Of a stretch of 64,000 nucleotides of DNA, positions 50,878 to 59,921 are shown piece after piece. Under the pieces are notes generated by a model. It saw only the letters and a list, made by a program, of their open reading frames with translations, ran no database searches and was not told the origin of the DNA. The stretch covers positions 3,286,001-3,350,000 of the forward strand of contig NZ_CP182343.1 in the NCBI RefSeq assembly GCF_048571125.1, read 5' to 3'. How positions within the stretch are numbered: position 1 is the stretch's first letter; every line of letters starts with the position of its first letter. Position numbers and translations under genes: made by a program. The stretch is from Arcobacter siniprincipis. Lineage in GTDB: Bacteria > Campylobacterota > Campylobacteria > Campylobacterales > Arcobacteraceae.

Positions 50878-52237
50878 CCTATCAATTAAGAAGAAACTAC
50901 TCATTTACAATGTATTAATACAAGGTTTTATTTTAATAGCCCTTGCTTTTTCTATATATAAAACCTTAGAAATTTCAACTTTAGATAAAGTAGAAACTTC
51001 ACTCAAAGTGATTATCTTAGATATTGTAGATGACATAATTGATCATAAAAATGGACTTTCAACATTAGACTTTGATGAAGAGAATGAATATAAATTTAAA
51101 CCTTTATATATAAGACTACTTTCTCAAAAAGAAGGCATAAAAGCTATAGGTTCTTCGCCTTTCCCAGATTCGATTTCAAAAACTTTTCATAATATTCCAA
51201 AAGATACTATCCATTTTGAAAAAGATGAGAATTTTATATTAGGTGAAATAAAATTCTTAATCAAAGAAAAAGAGTATATTTTACAAGTTGCCACTGATTA
51301 TAAAATATTAAATCATACGATGGAAAACTTATTATATATCTTAATCTTTATTATTCCAATTATCTTAATATTTTCTATTATTGGTGGATACTTTTTGATT
51401 CATAAATCTTTTGCTCCAATTGAAAAGATACTCTTTGATTTAAAAAATATAAATGCAACAAATTTATCAAAAAGATTAAATTACAAAAACAATAAAGATG
51501 AGATATCTCAACTTTCAAACGAAATTAATAACTTACTTCAAAGATTAGAAATATCATTTGAAAAGATAAATCAATTTTCAAGTGATGCTTCCCATGAGCT
51601 AAAAACTCCCCTTACAATTATAAGAGGAGAAATAGAAATAGCATTAAGAAAAGATAGGGATAAGAAAGAATACAAAGATACTTTAGAAGTTTGTTTAGAT
51701 GAAGTTTTAATGATACAAAATACTATTGATGATTTACTTTTTTTAGCAAAAAATGAAAATAACACAAATACCTATGAAGAAGATGCTTATATGGATGAAA
51801 TAAGTCTTGAAGCTATAAAAGAATTAAAATTATATGCAAAGTTAAGAAATATAGATATTCAATCGCAAATCATAGATATCTTCCAAATCAAAGGGCATAC
51901 AAAACTTCTAAAAATTGCAATTAAGAACATTCTTAAAAATGCTATATCTTTTAGTCATGAAAACTCTGATGTAATCATAAAAAATTATATAGAAGATGGC
52001 AACTTTATTGTTAGTATTGAAGATAAAGGAATAGGAATAGCAAAACAAGAACAAAATAAAATATTTGAGAAGTTTTATAGAACAGATAAAAGTAGAAATA
52101 AAGAATCGGGCGGAACAGGTCTTGGAATGGCAATCGTTGATAAAATAATAAGTAGTCACAATGGTAAAATTGAGTTAATAAGTAGTGAAGAAATAGGAAC
52201 AACTGTAAAACTGATTTTTTCAAAAGAGAAGATGTAA
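50867..52237 (+). CDS. membrane histidine kinase, CusS/HprS type
   Basis: A 456-residue kinase: two membrane helices (about 12-32 and 150-175) bracketing a periplasmic domain, HAMP, HisKA with SSDASHELKTPLTI, ATPase domain with KNILKNAISFSH, EDKGIGIA and GTGLGMAIVDKI. All catalytic motifs are intact. It closes the operon that starts at 44289; being in the same unit as an ABC pair, YceI and the oxidase-like protein suggests envelope or redox stress sensing. No clear terminator follows. Confidence 0.92.
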   Translation: MQNNLSIKKKLLIYNVLIQGFILIALAFSIYKTLEISTLDKVETSLKVIILDIVDDIIDHKNGLSTLDFDEENEYKFKPLYIRLLSQKEGIKAIGSSPFPDSISKTFHNIPKDTIHFEKDENFILGEIKFLIKEKEYILQVATDYKILNHTMENLLYILIFIIPIILIFSIIGGYFLIHKSFAPIEKILFDLKNINATNLSKRLNYKNNKDEISQLSNEINNLLQRLEISFEKINQFSSDASHELKTPLTIIRGEIEIALRKDRDKKEYKDTLEVCLDEVLMIQNTIDDLLFLAKNENNTNTYEEDAYMDEISLEAIKELKLYAKLRNIDIQSQIIDIFQIKGHTKLLKIAIKNILKNAISFSHENSDVIIKNYIEDGNFIVSIEDKGIGIAKQEQNKIFEKFYRTDKSRNKESGGTGLGMAIVDKIISSHNGKIELISSEEIGTTVKLIFSKEKM

Positions 52238-52372
52238 TCTTTATATTTTGTGATTTTTAACTTTTTGGCTACAATTCCACCAAAAGGTACTCTTATTAGG
52301 GATTTTTCCCTCAATACTTAAGAAAACAATCAAATTTATAAATTTTGAATTTTTAAAAATAGTGGAGAAAGA

Positions 52373-53869
52373 ATGGTAAAAAAATATTTTAAAAAAGAGG
52401 AATGGTTTAGTAACATAAGAGGAGATACTCTCTCTGGACTTGTTGTTGCATTGGCATTAATTCCTGAAGCAATAGCCTTTTCAATTATTGCAGGAGTTGA
52501 CCCTAAAATTGGTCTTTATGCTTCATTTTGTATAGCTGTTGTGATTTCATTTGTAGGTGGTCGGCCAGGAATGATTAGTGCTGCAACTGGAGCTATGGCA
52601 CTTGTAATGGTAACTTTAGTAAAAGATTATGGTTTGCAATACTTATTAGCTGCAACTTTATTAACAGGTGTATTTCAAATTATTGCAGGATACTTAAAAC
52701 TTGGGAGATTTATGAGTTTTGTTCCAAGAGCTGTTGTGATTGGTTTTGTAAATGCTTTAGCTATTTTGATTTTTATGGCTCAACTTCCAGAACTCACAAA
52801 TGTAACTTGGCATGTTTATGCTCTTACTGTTTTGGGTCTTGCTATTATATATTTATTTCCTTATGTTCCAAAAATTGGGAAAATCATTCCTTCACCACTT
52901 GTTACAATTATCACTTTAACTCTTATTGTACTTTTTTTAGGAATTGACATAAGAACAGTTGGAGATATGGGAGAACTTCCTGATACTTTACCAATATTTT
53001 TATTTCCAGATATTCCATTAAATCTTGATACTTTACTTATCATTCTTCCTTATTCTGTTTCACTAGCAGTTGTTGGTCTTTTAGAATCACTTATGACTTC
53101 AACTATAGTTGATGAATTAACTGATACAAAAAGTGAAAAAAATAGAGAGTGTACAGGTCAAGGTATTGCAAATATTGCCTCTGGATTTTTGGGAGGAATG
53201 GCTGGATGTGCTATGATTGGACAATCAGTTATCAATGTAAAATCAGGTGGACGAACTAGATTATCAACTTTTTTAGCTGGTATATTTTTACTTATCATGG
53301 TTGTATTTTTAAGTGATATAATCTCAGTAATTCCAATGGCTGCATTAGTTGCTGTTATGATTATGGTTTCAATTGGAACCTTTGATTGGGGTTCATTTAA
53401 AAACTTAAAAACACTACCTCTATCAACAAACTTAGTAATGATTACAACTGTTTGTGTAACAGTTTATACCCACAACCTAGCGCATGGTGTTTTTTCAGGA
53501 GTACTATTAGCATCACTATTTTTTGCTAATAAAATCTCTCACTTTATGTATAATGAAACTTTTTACAATGAAGACAATACAATCAAAACTTACAAATTTG
53601 TAGGACAAGTATTTTTTAACAGTGCTGATAAATTTTATGAAGCTTTTGACTTTAAAGAGGTTTTAGATAAAGTTATTATTGACTTGACTCGTGCCCATTT
53701 TTGGGATATTTCAGCTGTAAATGCACTTGATAAAGCAGTTATAAAATTAAGACGAGAAGGTGCAGAAGTTGAAATAATCGGTCAAAATGAAGCTAGTAAA
53801 ACTATTATTGATAGATTTGGTATTCATGATGATCCACAAGAAATTGAAAAAATAATGGGAGGACACTAA
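52373..53869 (+). CDS. SulP-family anion transporter with STAS domain
   Basis: A 498-residue SulP (SLC26-like) protein: about 12 helices (1-380) with the conserved start GDTLSGLVVALALIPEAIAF, then a cytoplasmic STAS domain (about 395-498; IIDLTRAHFWDISAVNALD). Members move sulfate, bicarbonate or other anions; sequence alone does not decide. It is far from the sulfate operon and is followed one base later by a universal stress protein gene, a pairing common for putative bicarbonate transporters. SD GGAGAAAG. Confidence 0.9.
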   Translation: MVKKYFKKEEWFSNIRGDTLSGLVVALALIPEAIAFSIIAGVDPKIGLYASFCIAVVISFVGGRPGMISAATGAMALVMVTLVKDYGLQYLLAATLLTGVFQIIAGYLKLGRFMSFVPRAVVIGFVNALAILIFMAQLPELTNVTWHVYALTVLGLAIIYLFPYVPKIGKIIPSPLVTIITLTLIVLFLGIDIRTVGDMGELPDTLPIFLFPDIPLNLDTLLIILPYSVSLAVVGLLESLMTSTIVDELTDTKSEKNRECTGQGIANIASGFLGGMAGCAMIGQSVINVKSGGRTRLSTFLAGIFLLIMVVFLSDIISVIPMAALVAVMIMVSIGTFDWGSFKNLKTLPLSTNLVMITTVCVTVYTHNLAHGVFSGVLLASLFFANKISHFMYNETFYNEDNTIKTYKFVGQVFFNSADKFYEAFDFKEVLDKVIIDLTRAHFWDISAVNALDKAVIKLRREGAEVEIIGQNEASKTIIDRFGIHDDPQEIEKIMGGH

Positions 53870-53870
53870 A

Positions 53871-54704
53871 ATGAGTTCTAAAAAAGTTTTAGTATGTATT
53901 GATGATTCTTCATATTGTAAAGCTGCTTGTGAATATGGAGTTTACATCTCTAAACTTCACAACTTACCACTTGTATTATTAAATGTAGTAAATCATACTC
54001 ACATTTCTAAAAAAGTTGACTTATCTGGAAATATCGGATTTGGTTCAAAAGAGACTTTGCTTGAAGAACTTAGCCTTGAAGAACAAGAAGAGAGTAAAAA
54101 ACTAATAATTAAAGGAAGAACTCTTTTAAAAACTTTTAGTGAATATGCAAAAGAGCAAGGAGTTGAAAACCTTTTTTCACTTCAAAGACATGGATCTTTT
54201 GAAGAAAACCTTGAAGATTTAGAAAAAGAGACATTTATTGCAATAATTGGTTTTGATAAAAATAGTAAAAACCTTGAAGATATTATTAGGACACTTAATA
54301 TCCCCATTTTAATTGTAAACTCTGAATTTTTTCCAATTAATTCCATTTTAATGGCATATGATGGTTCTGATTATGCAAATAAAGCAATCAATGAAGCTAC
54401 AAAAGAACCAATATTCCCTAATATTACTAGACATATAGTAAATATAAATAAAGATACACAAAGCTCACAAAAACTTTTACATGAAGCAAAAAATCTATTT
54501 GCAAAAGCTGATTTTGAAGTACAAACTTCTTCTTTAGAAGGGGATAATAAAATTACTGAGATACTAAATTATCAAAAAAATAATAATTTAGATATTGTAG
54601 CAATGGGTGCATATAGTCACAATAGATTAAAAAATGTTTTATTTGGAAGTTTTACTTCTAAAATGCTAGAAAAAGCAGAAAAACCCCTACTTCTTTTTAG
54701 ATAA
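53871..54704 (+). CDS. tandem-domain universal stress protein
   Basis: A 277-residue protein with two Usp domains (about 1-150 and 155-277). The second has the ATP-binding-like GAYSHNRLKNVLFGSFTSKML pattern, close to G-2x-G-9x-G-S/T; the first is degenerate there. Starts 1 bp after the SulP stop, so it is probably its cytoplasmic partner or regulator. The stop is followed by a weak inverted repeat of uncertain function. Confidence 0.9.
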   Translation: MSSKKVLVCIDDSSYCKAACEYGVYISKLHNLPLVLLNVVNHTHISKKVDLSGNIGFGSKETLLEELSLEEQEESKKLIIKGRTLLKTFSEYAKEQGVENLFSLQRHGSFEENLEDLEKETFIAIIGFDKNSKNLEDIIRTLNIPILIVNSEFFPINSILMAYDGSDYANKAINEATKEPIFPNITRHIVNINKDTQSSQKLLHEAKNLFAKADFEVQTSSLEGDNKITEILNYQKNNNLDIVAMGAYSHNRLKNVLFGSFTSKMLEKAEKPLLLFR

Positions 54705-54724
54705 TACGCTAAAAAGGGGCTTGG

Positions 54725-54772
54725 TTAACTATGCATTAACTACTTATTAATTTAACTAAAATAGAATTCTAT
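54725..54772 (+). promoter_or_regulatory. PmrA-box-like direct repeats upstream of eptA
   Basis: TTAACTA at 54725-54731 and 54736-54742 (11-bp period), and a third copy at 54752-54758. A perfect palindrome ATAGAATTCTAT follows at 54761-54772. The doublet resembles the TTAA-N7-TTAA layout of PmrA boxes, which control eptA in enterics. Confidence 0.45.
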
Positions 54773-54794
54773 TGACATTAATATGAGGAATAAA

Positions 54795-56396
54795 ATGAAA
54801 AACTTTACACAATATAAATTGATAATTTTTGTAGCTATTTTTTTAACTACATTTTTTAATCTCTCTTTTTTTAAGAGTATAATAACAGCATATCCCGTTA
54901 CTGGAACAAATCTTATTTATATAATATCTATTAGCCTTGTTCTACTATCTTTAATTGTATTTTTATTTTCACTTGTGGCATCTAAACATACAACAAAACC
55001 TATTTTAATAATAATCTTACTTGTTTCATCTTTTACAGCGTATTTTATGGATACTTATCATGTAGTTATTGATACAGAGATGATACGAAATACACTTCAA
55101 ACTAATTTCGATGAATCAAGTGATTTATTTAGTTATCAACTTGTACTTTATGTTCTATTATTAGGTGTTATACCTTCAATTATTATTTACAGATTAAAAA
55201 TTAATTACAGACCACTAAAAAATGAAATTTTTGCAAAATTAAAAACTCTAATTATCTCATTATTAGTAGTTATTATTATAATTTTTAGTTTAAGTAAGTT
55301 TTATACTTCATTTTTCAGAGAGCATAAACCTTTAAGATATCATGCTAACCCTATATTTTGGATATATAGTATTGGCAATTATATAAATAAAACTATAAAT
55401 AGTGGCCCACTTGTTCTAGAAATAATAGGAAAAGATGCTAAATATTCACCTGAAGAGTATGAAAGTGATAAAAAAGAACTTCTTATTATGGTAGTAGGAG
55501 AAGCAGCAAGAGCAAATAGATTTTCTTTAAATGGCTATAAAAGAGAGACAAATCCTTTATTAAAAAAAGAAGATATTATAAACTTCCCAAATATGTATTC
55601 ATGTGGTACTTCAACCGCTGTCTCTGTTCCCTGTATGTTTTCTGTATATCCAAGAAGTGAGTATACTTATAAAAAAGGTATCTCAACTGAAAATGTTATA
55701 GATATATTAAACAACACAAAAGATGTAAAAATACTTTGGAGAGATAATAATTCTGATTCAAAAGGTGTTGCCCTTAGAGTTGACTATCAAAATTTTAAAG
55801 ACCCTAAGATAAATACAATATGCGATGATGGAGAATGTAGAGACGAAGGTATGCTTGTAGGTCTTGATAAATTTATTGAAAAACATAAAAATGAAGATAT
55901 TCTTATAATTCTTCACCAAATGGGAAATCATGGGCCTGCATATTATAAAAGATATCCAAAAGAGTTTGAGAAATTCAAGCCTGTTTGTAAAACAAATCAA
56001 TTAGAAGAATGTACTCAAGAAGAAGTTGGTAATGCATATGATAATGCAATACTTTATACTGATTATTTCTTATCAAAAACCATAAATTTTTTGAAACCAT
56101 ATTCAAAATATTATCATACAGGTTTAATATACATGAGTGATCATGGTGAAAGTTTAGGAGAGAATGGTTTATATTTACACGGTATGCCATACCTTATAGC
56201 ACCAGATGAACAAAGACATATAGGAGCTCTTATGTGGTTTGGGGATAGTGAAGTTAATACAACAAAACTAAGAACATACTCAAATGAGAGATTCTCACAA
56301 GATGACCTTTTTCACACACTTTTAGGTTTCTTTGAAATTGAAACAGATGTTTATAAAAAAGATAAGGATATATTAAATCATGCTAGAAAAAATTAA
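54795..56396 (+). CDS. eptA: phosphoethanolamine transferase EptA
   Basis: A 533-residue inner-membrane enzyme: five N-terminal helices (about 1-175) and a periplasmic sulfatase-like domain. Catalytic Thr lies in SCGTSTAVSVPCMFS; other zinc-site blocks are VVGEAARANRFS and SDHGESLGENGLYLHG. It moves phosphoethanolamine from phosphatidylethanolamine to lipid A or another periplasmic target, releasing diacylglycerol. An ATG 12 bp earlier is open, but GAGGAA sits correctly for the ATG at 54795. Overlaps the PAP2 gene by 17 bp. Confidence 0.93.
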   Translation: MKNFTQYKLIIFVAIFLTTFFNLSFFKSIITAYPVTGTNLIYIISISLVLLSLIVFLFSLVASKHTTKPILIIILLVSSFTAYFMDTYHVVIDTEMIRNTLQTNFDESSDLFSYQLVLYVLLLGVIPSIIIYRLKINYRPLKNEIFAKLKTLIISLLVVIIIIFSLSKFYTSFFREHKPLRYHANPIFWIYSIGNYINKTINSGPLVLEIIGKDAKYSPEEYESDKKELLIMVVGEAARANRFSLNGYKRETNPLLKKEDIINFPNMYSCGTSTAVSVPCMFSVYPRSEYTYKKGISTENVIDILNNTKDVKILWRDNNSDSKGVALRVDYQNFKDPKINTICDDGECRDEGMLVGLDKFIEKHKNEDILIILHQMGNHGPAYYKRYPKEFEKFKPVCKTNQLEECTQEEVGNAYDNAILYTDYFLSKTINFLKPYSKYYHTGLIYMSDHGESLGENGLYLHGMPYLIAPDEQRHIGALMWFGDSEVNTTKLRTYSNERFSQDDLFHTLLGFFEIETDVYKKDKDILNHARKN

Positions 56397-57075
56397 TACT
56401 CATATACTGTATACAACACTTTGTTTATCTTTTGTAATAGTACTTTTTGCATTTACTCCCATAGATATTTATGTGCAAAACTTTTTTTATAAATTTGATA
56501 CACATACTTGGTTAATAGATAAACATAATCCCATTTTAAAATATATATTTTATAATGGAATAAAAAAAGTGTTAATGATATTTTCCTTATTAGTTCTTTT
56601 TACTTTGATTGTTTTTAGGAAAAATAAACTTGTAAAAATGTATAGAAATGGTCTGATTATTATATTATTAAGCTCTTATTCTGTACCTTTTATAGTTGTT
56701 TCATTAAAAGATGTTACAAATATGCCTTGTCCAAAAAATATAGAATATTATGGTGGGAAATATCCAGATGTAAATATTTTCCAATCTTATCCAAAAGACT
56801 TTAAAGAAAAAAGAATCAGATGTTGGCCAGCTGGTCATGCTAGTGCTGGCTTTGCTCTTATGTCAATCTTTTTTCTTTTTAAGAAAAGAAAAAATCAAAT
56901 AATTGCTTTATCCTTTGCACTTTTTATAGCTTGGAATATGGCGCTTTATAAAATGCTCATAGGTGATCATTTTTTAAGTCATACTTTAATTAGTATGCTT
57001 TTAGCTTGGCTTATTATATTAATATTCGCAAAAATATTTCAAAGGAAAGAAATTGAGAAACCAACCCAAATATAA
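56380..57075 (+). CDS. PAP2-family membrane phosphatase
   Basis: A 231-residue protein with about six helices. PAP2 motifs: LKDVTNMPCP (Cys replaces the common Arg before Pro, as in the EptA-linked branch), PAGHASAGFAL, and GDHFLSHTLIS. It removes phosphate from lipid phosphates; next to eptA and dgkA it may act on lipid A, undecaprenyl pyrophosphate or phosphatidate. It overlaps eptA by 17 bp and dgkA by 23 bp. Confidence 0.88.
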   Translation: MLEKINTHILYTTLCLSFVIVLFAFTPIDIYVQNFFYKFDTHTWLIDKHNPILKYIFYNGIKKVLMIFSLLVLFTLIVFRKNKLVKMYRNGLIIILLSSYSVPFIVVSLKDVTNMPCPKNIEYYGGKYPDVNIFQSYPKDFKEKRIRCWPAGHASAGFALMSIFFLFKKRKNQIIALSFALFIAWNMALYKMLIGDHFLSHTLISMLLAWLIILIFAKIFQRKEIEKPTQI

Positions 57076-57412
57076 CTTTTTCAAAAATACCTCTTATGCT
57101 TTAAAAGGTCTGCTTGATTTAATAAAAACAGAAACTTCATTTAAAATAGAACTTATTGTTACTATTTTATTATTGCCAACATTGTTTTTTATAGATACAA
57201 GCCTTACCAATAAACTTTTGATGTTTATTACTTTGATGGGTATGATTTTAGCAGAGACTATAAATAGTGCCATTGAAAGAGTAGTTGATCTTGTAACTTT
57301 GGACCATCACAAGATGGCAGGACGAGCAAAAGATGTAGGAAGTGCTATTGTATTTATTAGTATTTTTATTTTTGTTGTGACTTGGAGTTGTATATTACTT
57401 TCTAAATTGTAA
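57053..57412 (+). CDS. dgkA: diacylglycerol kinase DgkA
   Basis: A 119-residue three-helix membrane kinase that turns diacylglycerol into phosphatidate. Signature: ETINSAIERVVDLVT followed by HKMAGRAKDVGSAIVF. Start is TTG with a good AAAGGAAAG SD. With EptA it forms a logical pathway: EptA releases diacylglycerol from phosphatidylethanolamine and DgkA recycles it. Confidence 0.94.
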   Translation: MRNQPKYNFFKNTSYALKGLLDLIKTETSFKIELIVTILLLPTLFFIDTSLTNKLLMFITLMGMILAETINSAIERVVDLVTLDHHKMAGRAKDVGSAIVFISIFIFVVTWSCILLSKL

Positions 57413-57441
57413 AGAAAGTGTCAAGAAAACCTTCTAGTGTA

Positions 57442-57491
57442 CTTTAAGCTTTTGTTTTATACTTACAATATAAAAACATAAAGGCTTAAAG
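57442..57491 (+). promoter_or_regulatory. inverted repeat and -10 boxes before the SHP gene
   Basis: CTTTAAGC (57442-57449) and GCTTAAAG (57484-57491) form a perfect inverted repeat that ends at the start codon. Between them are TATACT (57458) and TACAAT (57464), candidate -10 boxes. Confidence 0.35.
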
Positions 57492-57899
57492 ATGAAACTA
57501 CTAATTCTTCTAGGATTAATTCTAAATCTAACTTATGCTTCTGTTGTTGATGGTTATTTAAATGATCTCAAAGTAGAAGTTCAAAAATCAAATCCAAACT
57601 TCAAAGGTTTTGATATAAAAAGAGGTGAAGAGATTTTCACATCAAAACATATGGGAAAAAAAGGCAAAGAGATATCATGTACTTCTTGCCATGGTATTGA
57701 CTTAACAAAATCAGGTAAAAACTTTTTCACTGGAAAAGTAATAGAACCCCTATCTCCAATAGCAAATCCAAAAAGATTTACTGAAGTTAAAAATATAGAA
57801 AAATGGCTAAGAAGAAATTTCAATGATGTTTATAATAGAGTTGGTACAGCACAAGAAAAAGGTGATGTTGTAACTTATATATTGTCAAAGGATAAATAA
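57492..57899 (+). CDS. DUF1924/SHP-type periplasmic cytochrome c
   Basis: A 135-residue exported monohaem protein: signal peptide (about 1-16), one CTSCH motif with a GIDLTKSGKNFFTGKVIEPLSP segment typical of DUF1924 and the sphaeroides haem protein (SHP). SHP haem can bind oxygen or NO and takes electrons from a diheme c partner. The diheme c gene follows with a 1-bp overlap, then cytochrome b561: the known SHP-DHC-b561 arrangement. Confidence 0.9.
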   Translation: MKLLILLGLILNLTYASVVDGYLNDLKVEVQKSNPNFKGFDIKRGEEIFTSKHMGKKGKEISCTSCHGIDLTKSGKNFFTGKVIEPLSPIANPKRFTEVKNIEKWLRRNFNDVYNRVGTAQEKGDVVTYILSKDK

Positions 57900-58414
57900 T
57901 GAAAGCTCTAATCTTATTAACCTTACTAAGTTCACTAATTTTTGCAGAAAATCATTATTCGAATGGAAAACCTGGCGTAAAACCTGTAGATAATAAAATC
58001 TATAAACTAGAGTGTAGTGCTTGTCACTTTGCATATCAACCAGGTCTTTTACCAGCATCTTCTTGGAATAAGATGATGAATAATTTAGAAAATCACTTTA
58101 ACACAGATGCCAGCCTTGTAAAAGAAGATTTTAAAATCATAAAAGAGTATTTAAATAAAAATAGTGCTGAAAAAGCAATGGATTATAGAAGAAGTAATAA
58201 AATTGTAAGAAGTATAAGAAGTGGTGATGTTCCAGAATCTATCTCTAAGACACCTTATATGATTAGAAAACACAAAGAGTTAAGACCTGCAATGCTATCT
58301 CAAAAAGAAGTAAGAGGATTGTTTAACTGTGTAGCTTGTCATACCACAGCCCAAAGAGGAATATACAGTGAAAGAGATATAAAAATTCCAAACTATGGAA
58401 GATGGGATGATTAG
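57899..58414 (+). CDS. diheme cytochrome c (DHC)
   Basis: A 171-residue exported protein with two haem motifs, CSACH near the N-terminus and CVACH near the C-terminus, and the GLLPASSWNKMMNNLENHF block of the DHC family. It links a quinol-oxidising cytochrome b561 to SHP. The broken domain at 59183-59542 is a divergent copy of the same family (PPNLLPEKSW, LENHFGDDASLDK). Confidence 0.92.
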   Translation: MKALILLTLLSSLIFAENHYSNGKPGVKPVDNKIYKLECSACHFAYQPGLLPASSWNKMMNNLENHFNTDASLVKEDFKIIKEYLNKNSAEKAMDYRRSNKIVRSIRSGDVPESISKTPYMIRKHKELRPAMLSQKEVRGLFNCVACHTTAQRGIYSERDIKIPNYGRWDD

Positions 58415-58422
58415 GAGATAAG

Positions 58423-59199
58423 ATGCAAAAAATATATATTTGGTCACTACCAACAAGAGTATTTCACTTTTTATTTGCTTTTTTTATTTTATTAGTATTT
58501 ATTTCAAGTGAAGAAGATAGATGGTTATCATACCACGCAATAATTGGATATGCAATATTCATACTTTTAATATTTAGATTAGCATGGGGGATTTTTGGTC
58601 CAAAACACTCAAAATTCAAAGACTTCCCAATGGGCAAAAAGAATATAAAAGAGTTTTTAAATAATATCTTTGAAGATAAACAAAAATATGTAGGGCACAA
58701 CCCAATAGCTTCATATGTCATGATAAGCATGCTTGTTGTTTGTTTTTTTGCAGTTATAACTGGAGTTTTAGCATATGGGATACAAGAAGGAAAAGGAATA
58801 TTTGCATATTTAAATAGCTCTTTTTTTGAAGATATGAAATTATTTAAACATATTCATGAATTTTTATCAACTCTATTTTTGGTACTTTTAGCTTCTCATA
58901 TATTGGGAGTAATCAGTGATAGAATACTTCATAAAAAACATGAAACGCTAAACTCTATAGTAACAGGTTATAAAAAAAGTGAAAATGAGCAGGGAATAAA
59001 ACTAAATATTTTTCAAAAATTTTTAGCTTTTATGTTTTTAGCTATTCTTGTTTCTTTTTTCATATTTAATATTATAAAACCAAATAATGTTTTAATAGCT
59101 TCAACTTTTAAAGCAATAGATTACAAAAAAGAAAACCCTCTTTTTGTATCAGAGTGTGGAAGTTGTCACACTCTATATCCCTCCAAATTTATTGCCTGA
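58423..59199 (+). CDS. cytochrome b561 domain of a frameshifted b561-diheme c fusion
   Basis: A 258-residue reading frame: bacterial cytochrome b561 (about 1-190; TRVFHFLFAF, SYHAIIGYAIF, HIHEFLSTLF, ASHILGVISD) with four helices and His haem ligands, a fifth helix (about 203-222), and a periplasmic tail ending CGSCHTLYPSKFIA. The haem motif is the start of a second DHC domain, which continues in the +1 frame from 59183. One base too many in CCC at 59179-59181 separates the frames. Without recoding, the product lacks most of the c domain but would still insert in the membrane. SD AGGAG. Confidence 0.88.
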   Translation: MQKIYIWSLPTRVFHFLFAFFILLVFISSEEDRWLSYHAIIGYAIFILLIFRLAWGIFGPKHSKFKDFPMGKKNIKEFLNNIFEDKQKYVGHNPIASYVMISMLVVCFFAVITGVLAYGIQEGKGIFAYLNSSFFEDMKLFKHIHEFLSTLFLVLLASHILGVISDRILHKKHETLNSIVTGYKKSENEQGIKLNIFQKFLAFMFLAILVSFFIFNIIKPNNVLIASTFKAIDYKKENPLFVSECGSCHTLYPSKFIA

Positions 59200-59542
59200 G
59201 AAATCATGGAGAATATTGATGAAAGATTTAGAGAATCATTTTGGAGATGATGCAAGTTTAGATAAAAAAGATGAAAAAAATATTTTAGATTTTTTAGTAC
59301 AATATAGTGCTGAAAAATCTACAAAAAAAGCTAGTTTCAAAATTCTAAAGTCTATAGGAAATAAAGATATAATAGCCATGACTCAAACAACTTATTCGAA
59401 AAAGAAACATGAAGATATTCCCAAAAGTGTCTTTTTAAATAAAGAAGTAAAAAGTAAAGCTAACTGTAAAGCTTGTCATAGTGATGTGGAAAAAGGATTA
59501 ATTGAAAATGATAAAATTAAAAATATTAGCTCTTTTATGTAG
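59183..59542 (+). pseudogene. out-of-frame diheme c domain of the b561 fusion
   Basis: The frame reads PPNLLPEKSWRILMKDLENHF, then DDASLDKKDE, a helical middle, and CKACH near the end, about 120 codons with no SD or suitable start of its own. It matches the preceding DHC protein throughout and keeps the second haem site, so it appears to be selected as coding. It would join the b561 frame by a +1 shift at CCC-T. It could also be a recent mutation or a sequencing error. Its end overlaps the CpxP-like gene by 35 bp. Confidence 0.8.
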
Positions 59543-59921
59543 TATTATTTTCTCTACTAATCTTTTTGCAGACAAGTATGAACACCATGAAAAAGATAAA
59601 GAACAGAAACATCATATTTACAAAAATTTGGATTATCTAAATCTTGACAAAAATCAATTAGCCAAGATAAAAGAGGTACTAAAAAAATATAAAAAAGAGT
59701 CTAAAAGATTTTATAAATTTGAAAGAAAAAAAGAAAAAGAATTAACTCAATTAATAGAAAAAAAAGATTTTGATGAAATAACTTATGGAAAAATATTAGA
59801 TGAGATTAATCAAAAATCTAAAGAGATAGAGGTTAAAAATCTAAAAAAGATTCATGATATTTTAAATGATGAACAAAAAGAGAAATTTTCTCACTTTTTA
59901 AAGGAGTGGAGAATTGAATAA
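59508..59921 (+). CDS. CpxP/Spy-like periplasmic stress protein
   Basis: A 137-residue exported protein (signal peptide about 1-21, NLFADKY), then a His/Lys/Glu-rich helical body (HEKDKEQKHH, LDKNQLAKIKEVLKKYKKE, ILNDEQKEKFSHFL) with the LxxxQ repeats of the CpxP/Spy/zinc-resistance fold. Such proteins bind misfolded proteins or metals and inhibit the adjacent kinase. Start ATG at 59508 is chosen over a TTG two codons before, because AAGGA sits better. It overlaps the regulator gene by 8 bp. Confidence 0.8.
   Translation: MIKLKILALLCSIIFSTNLFADKYEHHEKDKEQKHHIYKNLDYLNLDKNQLAKIKEVLKKYKKESKRFYKFERKKEKELTQLIEKKDFDEITYGKILDEINQKSKEIEVKNLKKIHDILNDEQKEKFSHFLKEWRIE

Noticed and set aside
52299..52315. 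Hairpin AGGGA-TTTT-TCCCT before the SulP gene as a terminator
   Set aside because: Only a 5-bp stem with no following T-run; too weak to call.
54694..54715. Inverted repeat CTTTTTAG/CTAAAAAG after the universal stress gene as a terminator
   Set aside because: No T-run follows and the outer stem needs a large bulge; left unassigned.
59144..59542. Independent gene beginning with ATG at 59144
   Set aside because: The first 13 codons overlap the b561 frame and encode nothing family-like; homology starts at 59183. It is better explained as the frameshifted half of a fusion.
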